From: Motiliproteus sp965230735
GTDB lineage: Bacteria; Pseudomonadota; Gammaproteobacteria; Pseudomonadales; Balneatricaceae
Reading direction: 5' to 3'
DNA length: 64,000 nucleotides
Assembly (NCBI RefSeq): GCF_965230735.1
Contig: NZ_OZ246016.1
Location: 1,922,001-1,986,000, forward strand
A model generated the notes under the pieces. It saw nothing but the letters and a program-made list of their open reading frames with translations, did no database searches and was not told where the DNA came from. The number at the start of each line of letters is the position of its first letter. The stretch's first letter is position 1. A program made the position numbers and the translations under genes. Positions 8,730 through 16,197 of the stretch are shown here, piece by piece.

Positions 8730-9637
8730 TGGGTTGATCCTGCCGCCGGCTTGATCCCGGCCTCCATCAGCAGCCAGTCTTTGAAGATACCGGCGGCGGC
8801 GGAGAGCGCCTTATCACTCTGATAGCACAGATAGTAGCTGGCATCGGAGTCGATACCCTGGCGCAGCGGCGAGCTGAGCTGTTTCGACAGCATTCCTTCC
8901 TGCATCAGGTCTTCATAGAGCAGGCAGACGCCGAAGCCGTTAGCGGCCATCGATGCGGCAGTGGCGTAGCTGTCCATATACTGGCGCGGTTGCGCTTTAA
9001 GTGAATCCAGTTGATGGCTCTCGAGCCAGCGGTCCCAACCCTGCGGGGTACCCAGTACATCCAGCAGCGCAAAGCCCTCCAGGTCGGCCGGTTGGCGAAT
9101 CCGCTTGGCATTGGCGATCGAACAGTAGGGACGCAGCCGTGGGGTGACCAGGATGTGGGCGTCGAAGCCGGTCCAGTTGCCGGGGCCGAAGCGGATCTCC
9201 AGCTCGGCGGTGGAGATATCGAAGTCGGTGGCCCAGTTGGTCCCCAGCTGACGGATCGAGATCTGTGGGTAGATGGCGTGGAAGCGCTGCAGTCTCGGCG
9301 CCAGCCAGAGCACCCCGAAGGCGGTGTTGACGTTGACCTCGACCACCGCCTTGTTTAGCGGCGAGAAGATCTGCGCCGCACCGCTGTTGAGCTGGCGCAT
9401 CGCCTCCTGCACCAGTGGCAGGAAGGCGCGGCCGGCATCGGTCAGCTGGATGGTGCGGTTGGCACGGCGAAACAGCTGCTGGTCTAGATGGTGTTCGAGC
9501 AGCTGAACCTGCTGGCTGACCGCCGATTGGCTCATGTTCAGCTCACGACCGGCGTGGGTAAAACTCAGTTGCCGACCCACCGCTTCGAAGGTCCGCAGCC
9601 AGTTGAGCTGGATATTGCTGGTCAACAGTTTATCCAT
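8726..9637 (-). CDS. LysR family transcriptional regulator, proximal gene of a pair
   Basis: This 303-residue regulator has the LysR helix-turn-helix (LRTFEAVGRQLSFTHAGREL then MSQSAVSQQVQLLEHHL) and a GcvA-like effector domain (ISIRQLGTNWATDFDISTAELEIRFG). It is translationally coupled to a second LysR gene by a four-base overlap. Transcription starts in the 302-base gap shared with the divergent GcvT-type dehydrogenase, the usual arrangement for a LysR regulator and its target. The effector is unknown; an N-methyl amino acid or aminosulfonate would fit the context. Confidence 0.88.
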   Translation of the reverse strand: MDKLLTSNIQLNWLRTFEAVGRQLSFTHAGRELNMSQSAVSQQVQLLEHHLDQQLFRRANRTIQLTDAGRAFLPLVQEAMRQLNSGAAQIFSPLNKAVVEVNVNTAFGVLWLAPRLQRFHAIYPQISIRQLGTNWATDFDISTAELEIRFGPGNWTGFDAHILVTPRLRPYCSIANAKRIRQPADLEGFALLDVLGTPQGWDRWLESHQLDSLKAQPRQYMDSYATAASMAANGFGVCLLYEDLMQEGMLSKQLSSPLRQGIDSDASYYLCYQSDKALSAAAGIFKDWLLMEAGIKPAAGSTQ

Positions 9638-9939
9638 CGGGATCTCTCTGCGCCGTTGTTGTCGGTTGGAACTGGGCCTAACTTCTGCTTAGAAGCGCTT
9701 ATCTGTCGCGATCTTTAGTCGATCTTCGCTTCTTCTGATTCCATCCATCTGAAGTTTGATTGTTAGCCTGTCACTGAGCATACGATATTTGCATAAGCTG
9801 TGCTTATTGTTTTGTCGATAATTTATCGTTTGTTGCGATCCGAACATCTCCCTACCATCGAGTCATCGCTATTCAACAGGTACCCGGTGGACTTTCTCAC
9901 CTGCGGTTCGTTCTTCAGTGATTGCACAGGATAAGAATA
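9638..9939. other. Divergent promoter region between the LysR pair and the dehydrogenase gene
   Basis: About 300 bases without a gene, AT-rich towards 9780-9840. It should contain both promoters and the LysR binding sites. I could not assign a specific T-N11-A box. Confidence 0.55.
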
Positions 9940-12378
9940 ATGAAAACCAAAACAGACGTATTGATCATCGGTGGTGGCATTGCAGGCGTCAGTACTCTCT
10001 ACCACCTGACCAAGTTGGGGTGGAGCGATGTGATGCTGACGGAGAAGTTGGAGCTGACCTCGGGGTCGACCTGGCACGCCGCGGGCAACCTGCCGCACTT
10101 CAGTAACAGCTATAACGTGATGAAGCTGCAGCAGTACAGCATCGCGCTGTACGCTCGGCTGCAGGAGGAGACCGGCCAGCCGGTGGATCACCATATGACC
10201 GGTGCGGTGCGTCTGGCCCACACCCAGGATCGGATGGACGAGTTCGAGCGCGTTGTGGCGATGTCCGAACTGGCCGGCTTGGATCTGGAGATGATCGACA
10301 ACGATCGCCTGAAAGAGCTGTACCCGTTCCTCGATACCACCGGGCTGCTGGGTGGGCTCTGGGATCCGGCCGATGGTCATATCGATCCCACCAGCGTGAC
10401 CAACGCGATGGCCGCTGGCGCCCGTGCTGGTGGCGCGACCATCGTTCGGAATAATCCGGTTTCGGCGGTTGAACAGACTGCCGACGGGCGCTGGAAGGTG
10501 ACCACCGCCAAAGGGGTGATCGATGCCCGGATTATCGTCAACGCCGGCGGCTTCCGTGCCAACGAGATTGCCGAGATGATCGGCCACCGTCTGCCGATGA
10601 ACTCGATGGAGCACCAGTTCGTCGTCACCGACAATATCCCGGCATTGGAAGAGCGCGACACCATGGTGCCGATGCTGCGCGACCCGGACGTGTCTTATTA
10701 CCTGCGCCAGGAAGGCAAGGGCATGATTCTCGGCCCGTACGAGAAGGGTGGAATCCCCTGGGCGACCGACGGGGTGCCGAAAGCGTTCGGTCAGGAGCTG
10801 CTGCAACCGGATCTGGATCGGATCGAAGAGATCATGTGCACCGCGATGGAGCAGGTCGATATCCTGACCCAGGCCGGCATCAAGACGGTGGTCAACGGCC
10901 CGATCACCTATACCCCGGACGGCCACCCACTTATCGGTCCGGTCCACGGCTATGAAAACTACTTCGTCTGTACCGGCTTTAACTTCGGTATCGTCCAGGG
11001 CGGCGGTGCAGGGCACTTTATGGCCCAGTGGATCGTCAACGGCCATCCCGAGCTGGACCTGTGGGAGCTCGATCCGCGCCGCTTCGGTGACTACGCCGAC
11101 AACGACTTCTGTGTCGCCAAGGGTACCGAGGTTTACGCCAACGAATACCAACTCGGCTTCCCCCACGAGTATGCGATGCGTCCGGCGGTTCGTGGTCAGA
11201 AGAAAGCCCCGGTCTATGAGCGTCATGCCCAGAAGAATGCCGTCTTCGGTGCCTATTTCGGTTGGGAACGTCCGGCCTGGTTTGCGCCGGAAGGGATGGA
11301 GTCCAAGGAGCGTCACAGCTTCCGTCGCGGTAACTGGTTCGAGCCGGTGGCGGCCGAATGTCTGAATGTGCAGAACAACGTTGGGGTGCTGGATCTGTCG
11401 CCGTTCACCAAGTTTGAGGTGTCCGGCCCCGGCGCCCACGCCTACCTGGAATCGATCTCCCCGAATCGAATCCCGCTGGAGGCAGGCGGCGTGGCGCTGG
11501 CGCATCCGTTGACCCAAGACGGCGGGGTGGCCTGGGAGTTCTCCGTCACCCGGCTGGAGAGCGGCGACTACTACCTGATGGCGCCGGCGGTGGCCGAGCT
11601 GATGATCGAGGACTGGCTGACCCAGCGGCTGCCGAAGGACGGGTCGGTCACGCTGACCAACACCACCCAGCAGTGGGGCACGTTGGTGCTGGCCGGTCCC
11701 CAGGCTCGCAGGGTGCTGAGCCAGTTGACCGATTCGGACCTGAGCAACGACGCCTTCCCCTGGTTTACCGGTCAGGAGATCACCGTCGCCGGCATCAAGC
11801 TGCGGGCATTGCGGATGAACTTCGTCGGTGAGCTGGGCTGGGAGCTGCACCACCCGATCGAACATCAGCTGGCGCTCTACGATGCCCTGATGGAGGCCGG
11901 TCAGGCCTATAACATCAGCGATTTCGGCATGCGGGCGCTGGATTCGATGCGACTGGAAAAGGGCTACCCGATGTGGGGCCACGACCTGACCCATGAGTTC
12001 ACTCTGCTGGAAAGTAACCTCGGCTTCTTCGCCAAGCTCGACAAGGGCGAGTTTGAAGGGCGTGATGCGCTGAAGCAGCAGAAGCAGGACGGCGTGAAGC
12101 AGAAGATGGTGCTGTTGGAGGTGGACTCCACCGACGTCGATGCGATCCATATGGAGCCGGTCTACCAGGGCGATAAGTTGGTCGGTCAGGTTGCGTCCGG
12201 CGGCTACGGCCACCGGGTCCAGAAGAGCTTGGCGCTGGCCTATGTCGACGTTGATGCCCTGGATTCCGCCACGGAGTCTGAGCTGAGCGTCAAGGTGTTG
12301 GGCAAGACCTATCCGGTCAAGGTCGCCAAAGGCTGTGTTTACGACGCCAAGGGTGAACGTCTGAAATCCAATAACTAA
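9940..12378 (+). CDS. FAD-dependent oxidoreductase with C-terminal GcvT domain (dimethylglycine/sarcosine dehydrogenase family)
   Basis: This would oxidise an N-methyl group, pass electrons to ETF and load the carbon on tetrahydrofolate. From the ATG at 9940 (AGGATAAG upstream) the protein has 812 residues. DAO-type FAD domain: GGGIAG (11-16) and GSTWHAAGN, whose histidine (about 46) matches the covalent flavin site of DMGDH. It is followed by a FAO_M-like linker. The GcvT-like folate domain (about 420-810) includes NNVGVLDLSPFTKFEV, NFVGELGWELHHP and LDSMRLEKGYPMWGHDL. A terminator follows. EtfAB and PurU are in the window. Substrate is not certain: dimethylglycine, sarcosine or, given Xsc, N-methyltaurine. 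Confidence 0.85.
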   Translation: MKTKTDVLIIGGGIAGVSTLYHLTKLGWSDVMLTEKLELTSGSTWHAAGNLPHFSNSYNVMKLQQYSIALYARLQEETGQPVDHHMTGAVRLAHTQDRMDEFERVVAMSELAGLDLEMIDNDRLKELYPFLDTTGLLGGLWDPADGHIDPTSVTNAMAAGARAGGATIVRNNPVSAVEQTADGRWKVTTAKGVIDARIIVNAGGFRANEIAEMIGHRLPMNSMEHQFVVTDNIPALEERDTMVPMLRDPDVSYYLRQEGKGMILGPYEKGGIPWATDGVPKAFGQELLQPDLDRIEEIMCTAMEQVDILTQAGIKTVVNGPITYTPDGHPLIGPVHGYENYFVCTGFNFGIVQGGGAGHFMAQWIVNGHPELDLWELDPRRFGDYADNDFCVAKGTEVYANEYQLGFPHEYAMRPAVRGQKKAPVYERHAQKNAVFGAYFGWERPAWFAPEGMESKERHSFRRGNWFEPVAAECLNVQNNVGVLDLSPFTKFEVSGPGAHAYLESISPNRIPLEAGGVALAHPLTQDGGVAWEFSVTRLESGDYYLMAPAVAELMIEDWLTQRLPKDGSVTLTNTTQQWGTLVLAGPQARRVLSQLTDSDLSNDAFPWFTGQEITVAGIKLRALRMNFVGELGWELHHPIEHQLALYDALMEAGQAYNISDFGMRALDSMRLEKGYPMWGHDLTHEFTLLESNLGFFAKLDKGEFEGRDALKQQKQDGVKQKMVLLEVDSTDVDAIHMEPVYQGDKLVGQVASGGYGHRVQKSLALAYVDVDALDSATESELSVKVLGKTYPVKVAKGCVYDAKGERLKSNN

Positions 12379-12433
12379 AGTGGCTATTCACCCAGGCTAG
12401 TTACCCCAAATTTGAGTAGCTCCGTACTCGGTT

Positions 12434-12459
12434 GGCCCGGCCTCGCCCGGGCCTTTTTT
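12434..12459 (+). terminator. Rho-independent terminator after the dehydrogenase gene
   Basis: GGCCCGG, loop CCTCGC, CCGGGCC, then TTTTTT. A strong GC stem with a T-run, 56 bases after the stop. It separates the dehydrogenase from the aminotransferase operon. Confidence 0.88.
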
Positions 12460-12494
12460 CCCTTTAAACGCTGAAGTTTTGCTGGCGAAAATTT

Positions 12495-12562
12495 GTTCGA
12501 TAGCGGCTTGCTATTCGAACAGATAATCCTTAGATTAGTGAAAAAATAAATATAAATTTCAC
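12495..12562. promoter_or_regulatory. Two dyads in the promoter region of the aminotransferase operon
   Basis: GTTCGATAGC (12495-12504) is mirrored by GCTATTCGAAC (12510-12520), one base short of perfect. GTGAAA (12538-12543) is mirrored by TTTCAC (12557-12562) immediately before the ribosome binding site. The first looks like an operator or upstream hairpin. The second could overlap the promoter or mask the leader. The binding protein is unknown; the XRE-cupin gene downstream is the obvious candidate. Confidence 0.4.
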
Positions 12563-12575
12563 TGAGGTGCAAATC

Positions 12576-13721
12576 ATGCCTAAAGATTCATGCTCTGCCG
12601 ATAATAAAGGATTGCTTGAGTACTCCGTGGTCTACACGGATCGTTCCCTCAACCATATGTCGGTTGCCTTCCAGGATGTGATGAAGGGAATCTCATCGAC
12701 GCTGAAGTCGGTCTATAACGCGCATTCCGTAGCGGTCGTTCCGGGAAGCGGAACCTTTGGGATGGAAGCGGTGGCACGCCAGTTTGCCACCGACAAGCAT
12801 TGTCTGGTGATACGCAACGGCTGGTTCAGCTTCCGTTGGAGCCAGATCTTCGACGCCGGCAACATTCCCCGATCCCATACCGTACTGAAAGCCCGCCAGA
12901 CGGATTCTTCCACCACCGCACCTTTCGCACCGGCGCCGATCGACGAGGTAGTGGCCAAGATCCGAGAAGAGAAGCCGTCATTGGTCTTCGCGCCCCATGT
13001 GGAAACCGCCTCGGGCATGATGCTGCCTGATGACTACCTGCGTGCGGTGGCTGATGCGGTCCACGAGGTGGGCGGCATGTTCGTACTCGACTGTATCGCC
13101 TCGGGTACCATCTGGATCGATATGGAAGCGACCGGCGTCGACGTGCTGCTCAGCGCGCCGCAAAAAGGCTGGAGCGGTTCACCCAGCTGTGCGCTGGTAA
13201 TGCTCAGCCCGCTGGCTCGTGATCGCATCGACAGCACCCAGAGCAGCAGTTTCGCCTGCGATCTGAAGAAGTGGCTGCAGATCATGGAAACCTACGAGCA
13301 GGGTGGCCACGCCTACCACGCCACCATGCCCACCGACGGGTTGGCGAAGTTCTATCAGGTGATGAAGGAGACCGAGCAGTTTGGCTTCGAAACGGTACGT
13401 AAGCGTCAGCTGGAGCTGGGTGAGAAGGTGCGTGAACTGCTGGTGCAGAACGGCTTTGCCAGCGTTGCGGCCGAGGGCTTCCAGGCCCCAGGTGTGGTGG
13501 TCAGCTACACCAGCGACAGCGGCATCTCCAACGGTTCCAAGTTTGCCGTGCGTGGGGTTCAGATCGCCGCCGGTGTACCGCTGCAGTGCGACGAGCCCGA
13601 GGGCTTCCAAACCTTCCGGATCGGTCTGTTCGGACTGGATAAGCTGCACGATGTGGACTGCAGCGCCGCCACCTTTGGCCGAGCGCTGAACCGAATTCTG
13701 CTCGACTACAAGCATATCTGA
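12576..13721 (+). CDS. Class V aminotransferase (alanine-glyoxylate/serine-pyruvate type), candidate sulfonate aminotransferase
   Basis: This is a PLP-dependent fold-type I enzyme of 381 residues from the ATG at 12576 (GAGGTG six bases upstream). It shows VVPGSGTFGMEAVARQF, FVLDCIASGTIWIDM and the Schiff-base region LLSAPQKGWSGSPSCAL with the probable PLP lysine in PQKGW. The family moves amino groups between amino acids or amines and glyoxylate or pyruvate. It sits 2.5 kb before xsc, and no class III taurine:pyruvate aminotransferase or TauXY is seen. I therefore propose that it makes sulfoacetaldehyde from taurine. This is inference; serine, alanine or phosphonate substrates are alternatives. 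Confidence 0.8.
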   Translation: MPKDSCSADNKGLLEYSVVYTDRSLNHMSVAFQDVMKGISSTLKSVYNAHSVAVVPGSGTFGMEAVARQFATDKHCLVIRNGWFSFRWSQIFDAGNIPRSHTVLKARQTDSSTTAPFAPAPIDEVVAKIREEKPSLVFAPHVETASGMMLPDDYLRAVADAVHEVGGMFVLDCIASGTIWIDMEATGVDVLLSAPQKGWSGSPSCALVMLSPLARDRIDSTQSSSFACDLKKWLQIMETYEQGGHAYHATMPTDGLAKFYQVMKETEQFGFETVRKRQLELGEKVRELLVQNGFASVAAEGFQAPGVVVSYTSDSGISNGSKFAVRGVQIAAGVPLQCDEPEGFQTFRIGLFGLDKLHDVDCSAATFGRALNRILLDYKHI

Positions 13722-13736
13722 GTTGGAGGAATTCCT

Positions 13737-14207
13737 ATGAAGATGATGCCCAAACTGACACTGTCAGATGCCGAGATCATCATGCAGGCCTGTGTTCGCA
13801 AGGCCGAGGAGATCGAGGTGGATATGGATATAGCGATCACCGATGACGGTGGCCACCTGATCCTGTTCAAGCGGATGGATAACGGTCGGGTGACCAGCAT
13901 CGATATCTCGATCGGCAAGTCCTTCACCGCCTCGGCGGCCCGTAAATCGACCCGCGCTTACGGCGAGGTCAGCCTGCCGGGTAAGCCGGCATTTGGCATT
14001 AATACCAGCAACCAAGGCCGATTCTCGATCGTGCCCGGCGGCCTGCCGCTGTTTGTGGATGGCCAGGTGGTCGGTGGGGTTGGCTGCAGTTCCGGCACCC
14101 CGGATCAGGATGAGCTGGTGGCCCAGGCCGGCGTCGATGCGCTGGCGACACTGCTGGCTTCTGGACAGCCTGAGAGTGCGGCTTCGGTCCGACTGGGCGC
14201 TAACTGA
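13737..14207 (+). CDS. GlcG/HbpS family protein (PF03928 type)
   Basis: This small 156-residue cytoplasmic protein has the GlcG/HbpS pattern: LSDAEIIMQACVRKAEEI, ITDDGGHLILFKRMD, SIGKSFTASAARKST and GGLPLFVDGQVVGGVGCS. Members bind heme or cobalamin-like cofactors or are uncharacterised companions of catabolic enzymes. It has a strong GGAGG ribosome site and lies 15 bases after the aminotransferase stop, so it is co-transcribed and probably assists that pathway. No signal peptide is seen. The exact function is not known. Confidence 0.82.
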   Translation: MKMMPKLTLSDAEIIMQACVRKAEEIEVDMDIAITDDGGHLILFKRMDNGRVTSIDISIGKSFTASAARKSTRAYGEVSLPGKPAFGINTSNQGRFSIVPGGLPLFVDGQVVGGVGCSSGTPDQDELVAQAGVDALATLLASGQPESAASVRLGAN

Positions 14208-14284
14208 GGTTGGCAAGACCTTGAAGAATCCCATGGCGGATCACGGCGAAGTCCGTGGTGCGCCATCGATAAGGAGTGATCCGT

Positions 14285-14812
14285 ATGAATGAATCCCTGG
14301 TTTTGACCTTGGTGGGACCGGACAAGCCCGGTCTGGTGGAGCAGGTTTCCCAGGCGCTGGTCGGTTACGATGCCAACTGGGAGCAGAGCAGCATGTCCCG
14401 CTTGGGTGGCTGCTTTGCCGGAATTCTGAAAATTCGGGTGGCAAGCCACCTGCGCGATGAGCTTGTTGAGACCCTGAACCAGCTGGAAACCCAGGGGCTG
14501 AAGGTGGTGATCGAGAGCGGCCAGGAAGGCGAGCGTACCGAGCCAACCGAGCCGGGTGTAACCCTGGCGCTGTCGTTGATCGGCCATGACGAGCCGGCAC
14601 TGTTGAGTCGGGCCCTGAGCGCCCTTCGTACCGAGGGGATCAATGTGGAGCAGCTGGATACGTCGGTCAGCAGTGCACCGATGTCGGCCGAGATGATCTT
14701 CAAGGCCAGCGCCGATCTGTGGGCACCTCAGGCGGTTGACCTGGATACCTTGCAGAGCCGGTTGGAAACCCTGGCGCCGAATCTGATCGTCGAGATCGGC
14801 GAAGCCGGCTGA
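14285..14812 (+). CDS. Double ACT domain protein, GcvR-like regulator
   Basis: The protein has 175 residues from the ATG at 14285; AAGGAG lies nine bases upstream, whereas the GTG at 14276 would overlap the site. It has two ACT domains: first SLVLTLVGPDKPGLVEQVSQAL, second ALSLIGHDEPALLSRALSAL. This matches GcvR, the glycine-sensing regulator of the glycine cleavage system, and related amino-acid sensors. There is no DNA-binding domain, so it would act through a partner. Its place between a GcvT-type dehydrogenase, an aminotransferase and an XRE regulator suggests sensing of glycine or a pathway amino acid. Confidence 0.8.
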   Translation: MNESLVLTLVGPDKPGLVEQVSQALVGYDANWEQSSMSRLGGCFAGILKIRVASHLRDELVETLNQLETQGLKVVIESGQEGERTEPTEPGVTLALSLIGHDEPALLSRALSALRTEGINVEQLDTSVSSAPMSAEMIFKASADLWAPQAVDLDTLQSRLETLAPNLIVEIGEAG

Positions 14813-14830
14813 TCGGCTTGAAGTGCGACG

Positions 14831-14878
14831 TTGAGGTGAAAGGTACTGATGAAATTTGATGGTCAGATTTCACCTCAA
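14831..14878. repeat. Perfect 11-base inverted repeat between the ACT and XRE genes
   Basis: TTGAGGTGAAA (14831-14841) and TTTCACCTCAA (14868-14878) are exact reverse complements with a 26-base spacer. An inner CTGA/TCAG pair can lengthen the hairpin. There is no T-run, so it is not a standard terminator. It lies about 70 bases before the XRE-cupin start and could be its operator or an mRNA-stabilising hairpin. Confidence 0.6.
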
Positions 14879-14948
14879 TGATGCTTCAGAGCAGGCTTGT
14901 GGTAGAATCCGCAGATTCCCAACCTATTGATCAGCGGTAAATTGCACT

Positions 14949-15560
14949 ATGGGCAGCCCAGCCAAGAAAAGCACCAGCCAAACGGAAACGGCACTGGATC
15001 CCGATAACCTGCGCATTGGGCGCCAGATTCGTGATCTGCGGAAATCGAAGCGGATCTCGCTGGTTGAATTGTCGGGCAAGGTCAATAAGTCGGTCGGTTA
15101 CCTGAGCCAGGTTGAGCGGGGCGTGTCGGCGCTGCCGATTCCGGTGCTGCAGTCGATCAGTACCGCGCTGGGGGTGCAGATCAGCTGGTTCTTCCACGGC
15201 AGTGATGATGAGCCGAGTAATGAACAGAACTACGTGGTCCGCCGAGGTTCACGTCGGACCTTGAACTATTCCGGTATGGGGATCCGTGAAGAGTTGCTGT
15301 CACCGCGACTGAGCGGCCAGCTGCAGATGATCATGACCACCTTCGAACCGGGTGCCAGTGGCGGTAAGGAGCCCCGGCAGCGTAAGGGTGAAGAGGCCGG
15401 CTATGTGAAATCCGGCAGCCTGGAGCTGACCATCGGCGAGCAGAAGTTTCTGCTCCAGGCCGGTGATAGCTTTACCATCAGCGGCGATGAACCCCACCTG
15501 GTCAGTAACCCTTCGACTCAAGAAACCGAAGTGGTCTGGGTGCTGGCCGATCCCTATTAA
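14949..15560 (+). CDS. XRE family regulator with C-terminal cupin domain
   Basis: This 203-residue regulator has an XRE helix-turn-helix (IGRQIRDLRKSKRISLVELS then VNKSVGYLSQVERG, about 24-70). A cupin ligand-binding domain follows (KGEEAGYVKSGSLELTIGEQ and LQAGDSFTISGDEPHLVSNP, about 130-200). Such XRE-cupins usually control amine or amino-acid catabolic operons next to them. It is the last gene before the 637-base xsc leader, so it may control xsc, the aminotransferase operon, or both. The ligand is unknown. Confidence 0.88.
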   Translation: MGSPAKKSTSQTETALDPDNLRIGRQIRDLRKSKRISLVELSGKVNKSVGYLSQVERGVSALPIPVLQSISTALGVQISWFFHGSDDEPSNEQNYVVRRGSRRTLNYSGMGIREELLSPRLSGQLQMIMTTFEPGASGGKEPRQRKGEEAGYVKSGSLELTIGEQKFLLQAGDSFTISGDEPHLVSNPSTQETEVVWVLADPY

Positions 15561-16197
15561 GGACAGGATCTGCGCTTCCCGAGCGTTTACTCCGATTCGG
15601 CGCAGGGCCAGTCTCTGCGTCAGCTGTCTTGTACCATTGTCAATAAAATCCGTTAGTTAGCCTTTTTTGCAGATCCAATCGCCGTTGGCTTAATCGCCCG
15701 TTGGTAACTGGTCCTACTCGCTCCCACGCTGTCGAAATATTCTATTCCCACGTTAACCGCACAGCGCTCCGCACCAACGAGCAGCTGGGTTGACCGATGA
15801 TGTGATTGTTCGGGCGGTAATTTTTGCCCGGGCTGATATCAACTGCTTCTGATAAAAAAATAAGAAAGGAGTAGCGACATGCTGATCGGTATCTCAATTG
15901 AGCTTGCCTATACCCAGTGCCATGTCTGTGCCCAGATGCGCACTCCTTTCGCTATTGATTCTGTTTCTTTCTCCACCACGTACGCCACATCTACCCCTCA
16001 GCGGATGGCTCGATGCGGTGCGATGCTGTCTGGAGCAGGGGCGGGGATCGGAAGCGCTTCGGTCTAGCGGAAAGTTTCAGGCGTGGCTCCCACTCAGGCC
16101 CGGGGGCTGCGCCGCCTAACTTGTGGACTCTCTGAGATCCTGAATAAACGGTTGCTGCCGATTCGGCATCAACTCTAACGATAAGAAGGAAAGTGTT
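15561..16197. other. Long leader region before xsc copy 1, with a short ORF and possible structure
   Basis: This is 637 bases between the XRE-cupin gene and xsc. An A-rich stretch (15853-15863) is followed by the strong site AAAGGAGT (15865-15872) and an ATG seven bases later. ACTCCTTT at 15942-15949 is the exact complement of that site and could sequester it. The xsc start has its own AAGGAAAG site. The region is unrelated to the upstream region of xsc copy 2. Confidence 0.55.
15879..16067 (+). CDS. Possible short ORF or leader peptide upstream of xsc
   Basis: This is a 62-codon frame beginning MLIGISIELAYTQCHVCAQM. It is supported only by an excellent ribosome binding site (AAAGGAG, seven-base spacing) and its place in the xsc leader. 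It resembles no family I know and contains a CHVC pair near residue 14. It may be a leader peptide, a gene remnant or an accident. Confidence 0.3.
   Translation: MLIGISIELAYTQCHVCAQMRTPFAIDSVSFSTTYATSTPQRMARCGAMLSGAGAGIGSASV

Noticed and set aside
9823..12213. 796-codon antisense frame across the dehydrogenase gene
   Set aside because: Shadow frame of a GC-rich gene; low-complexity His/Arg/Gln composition.
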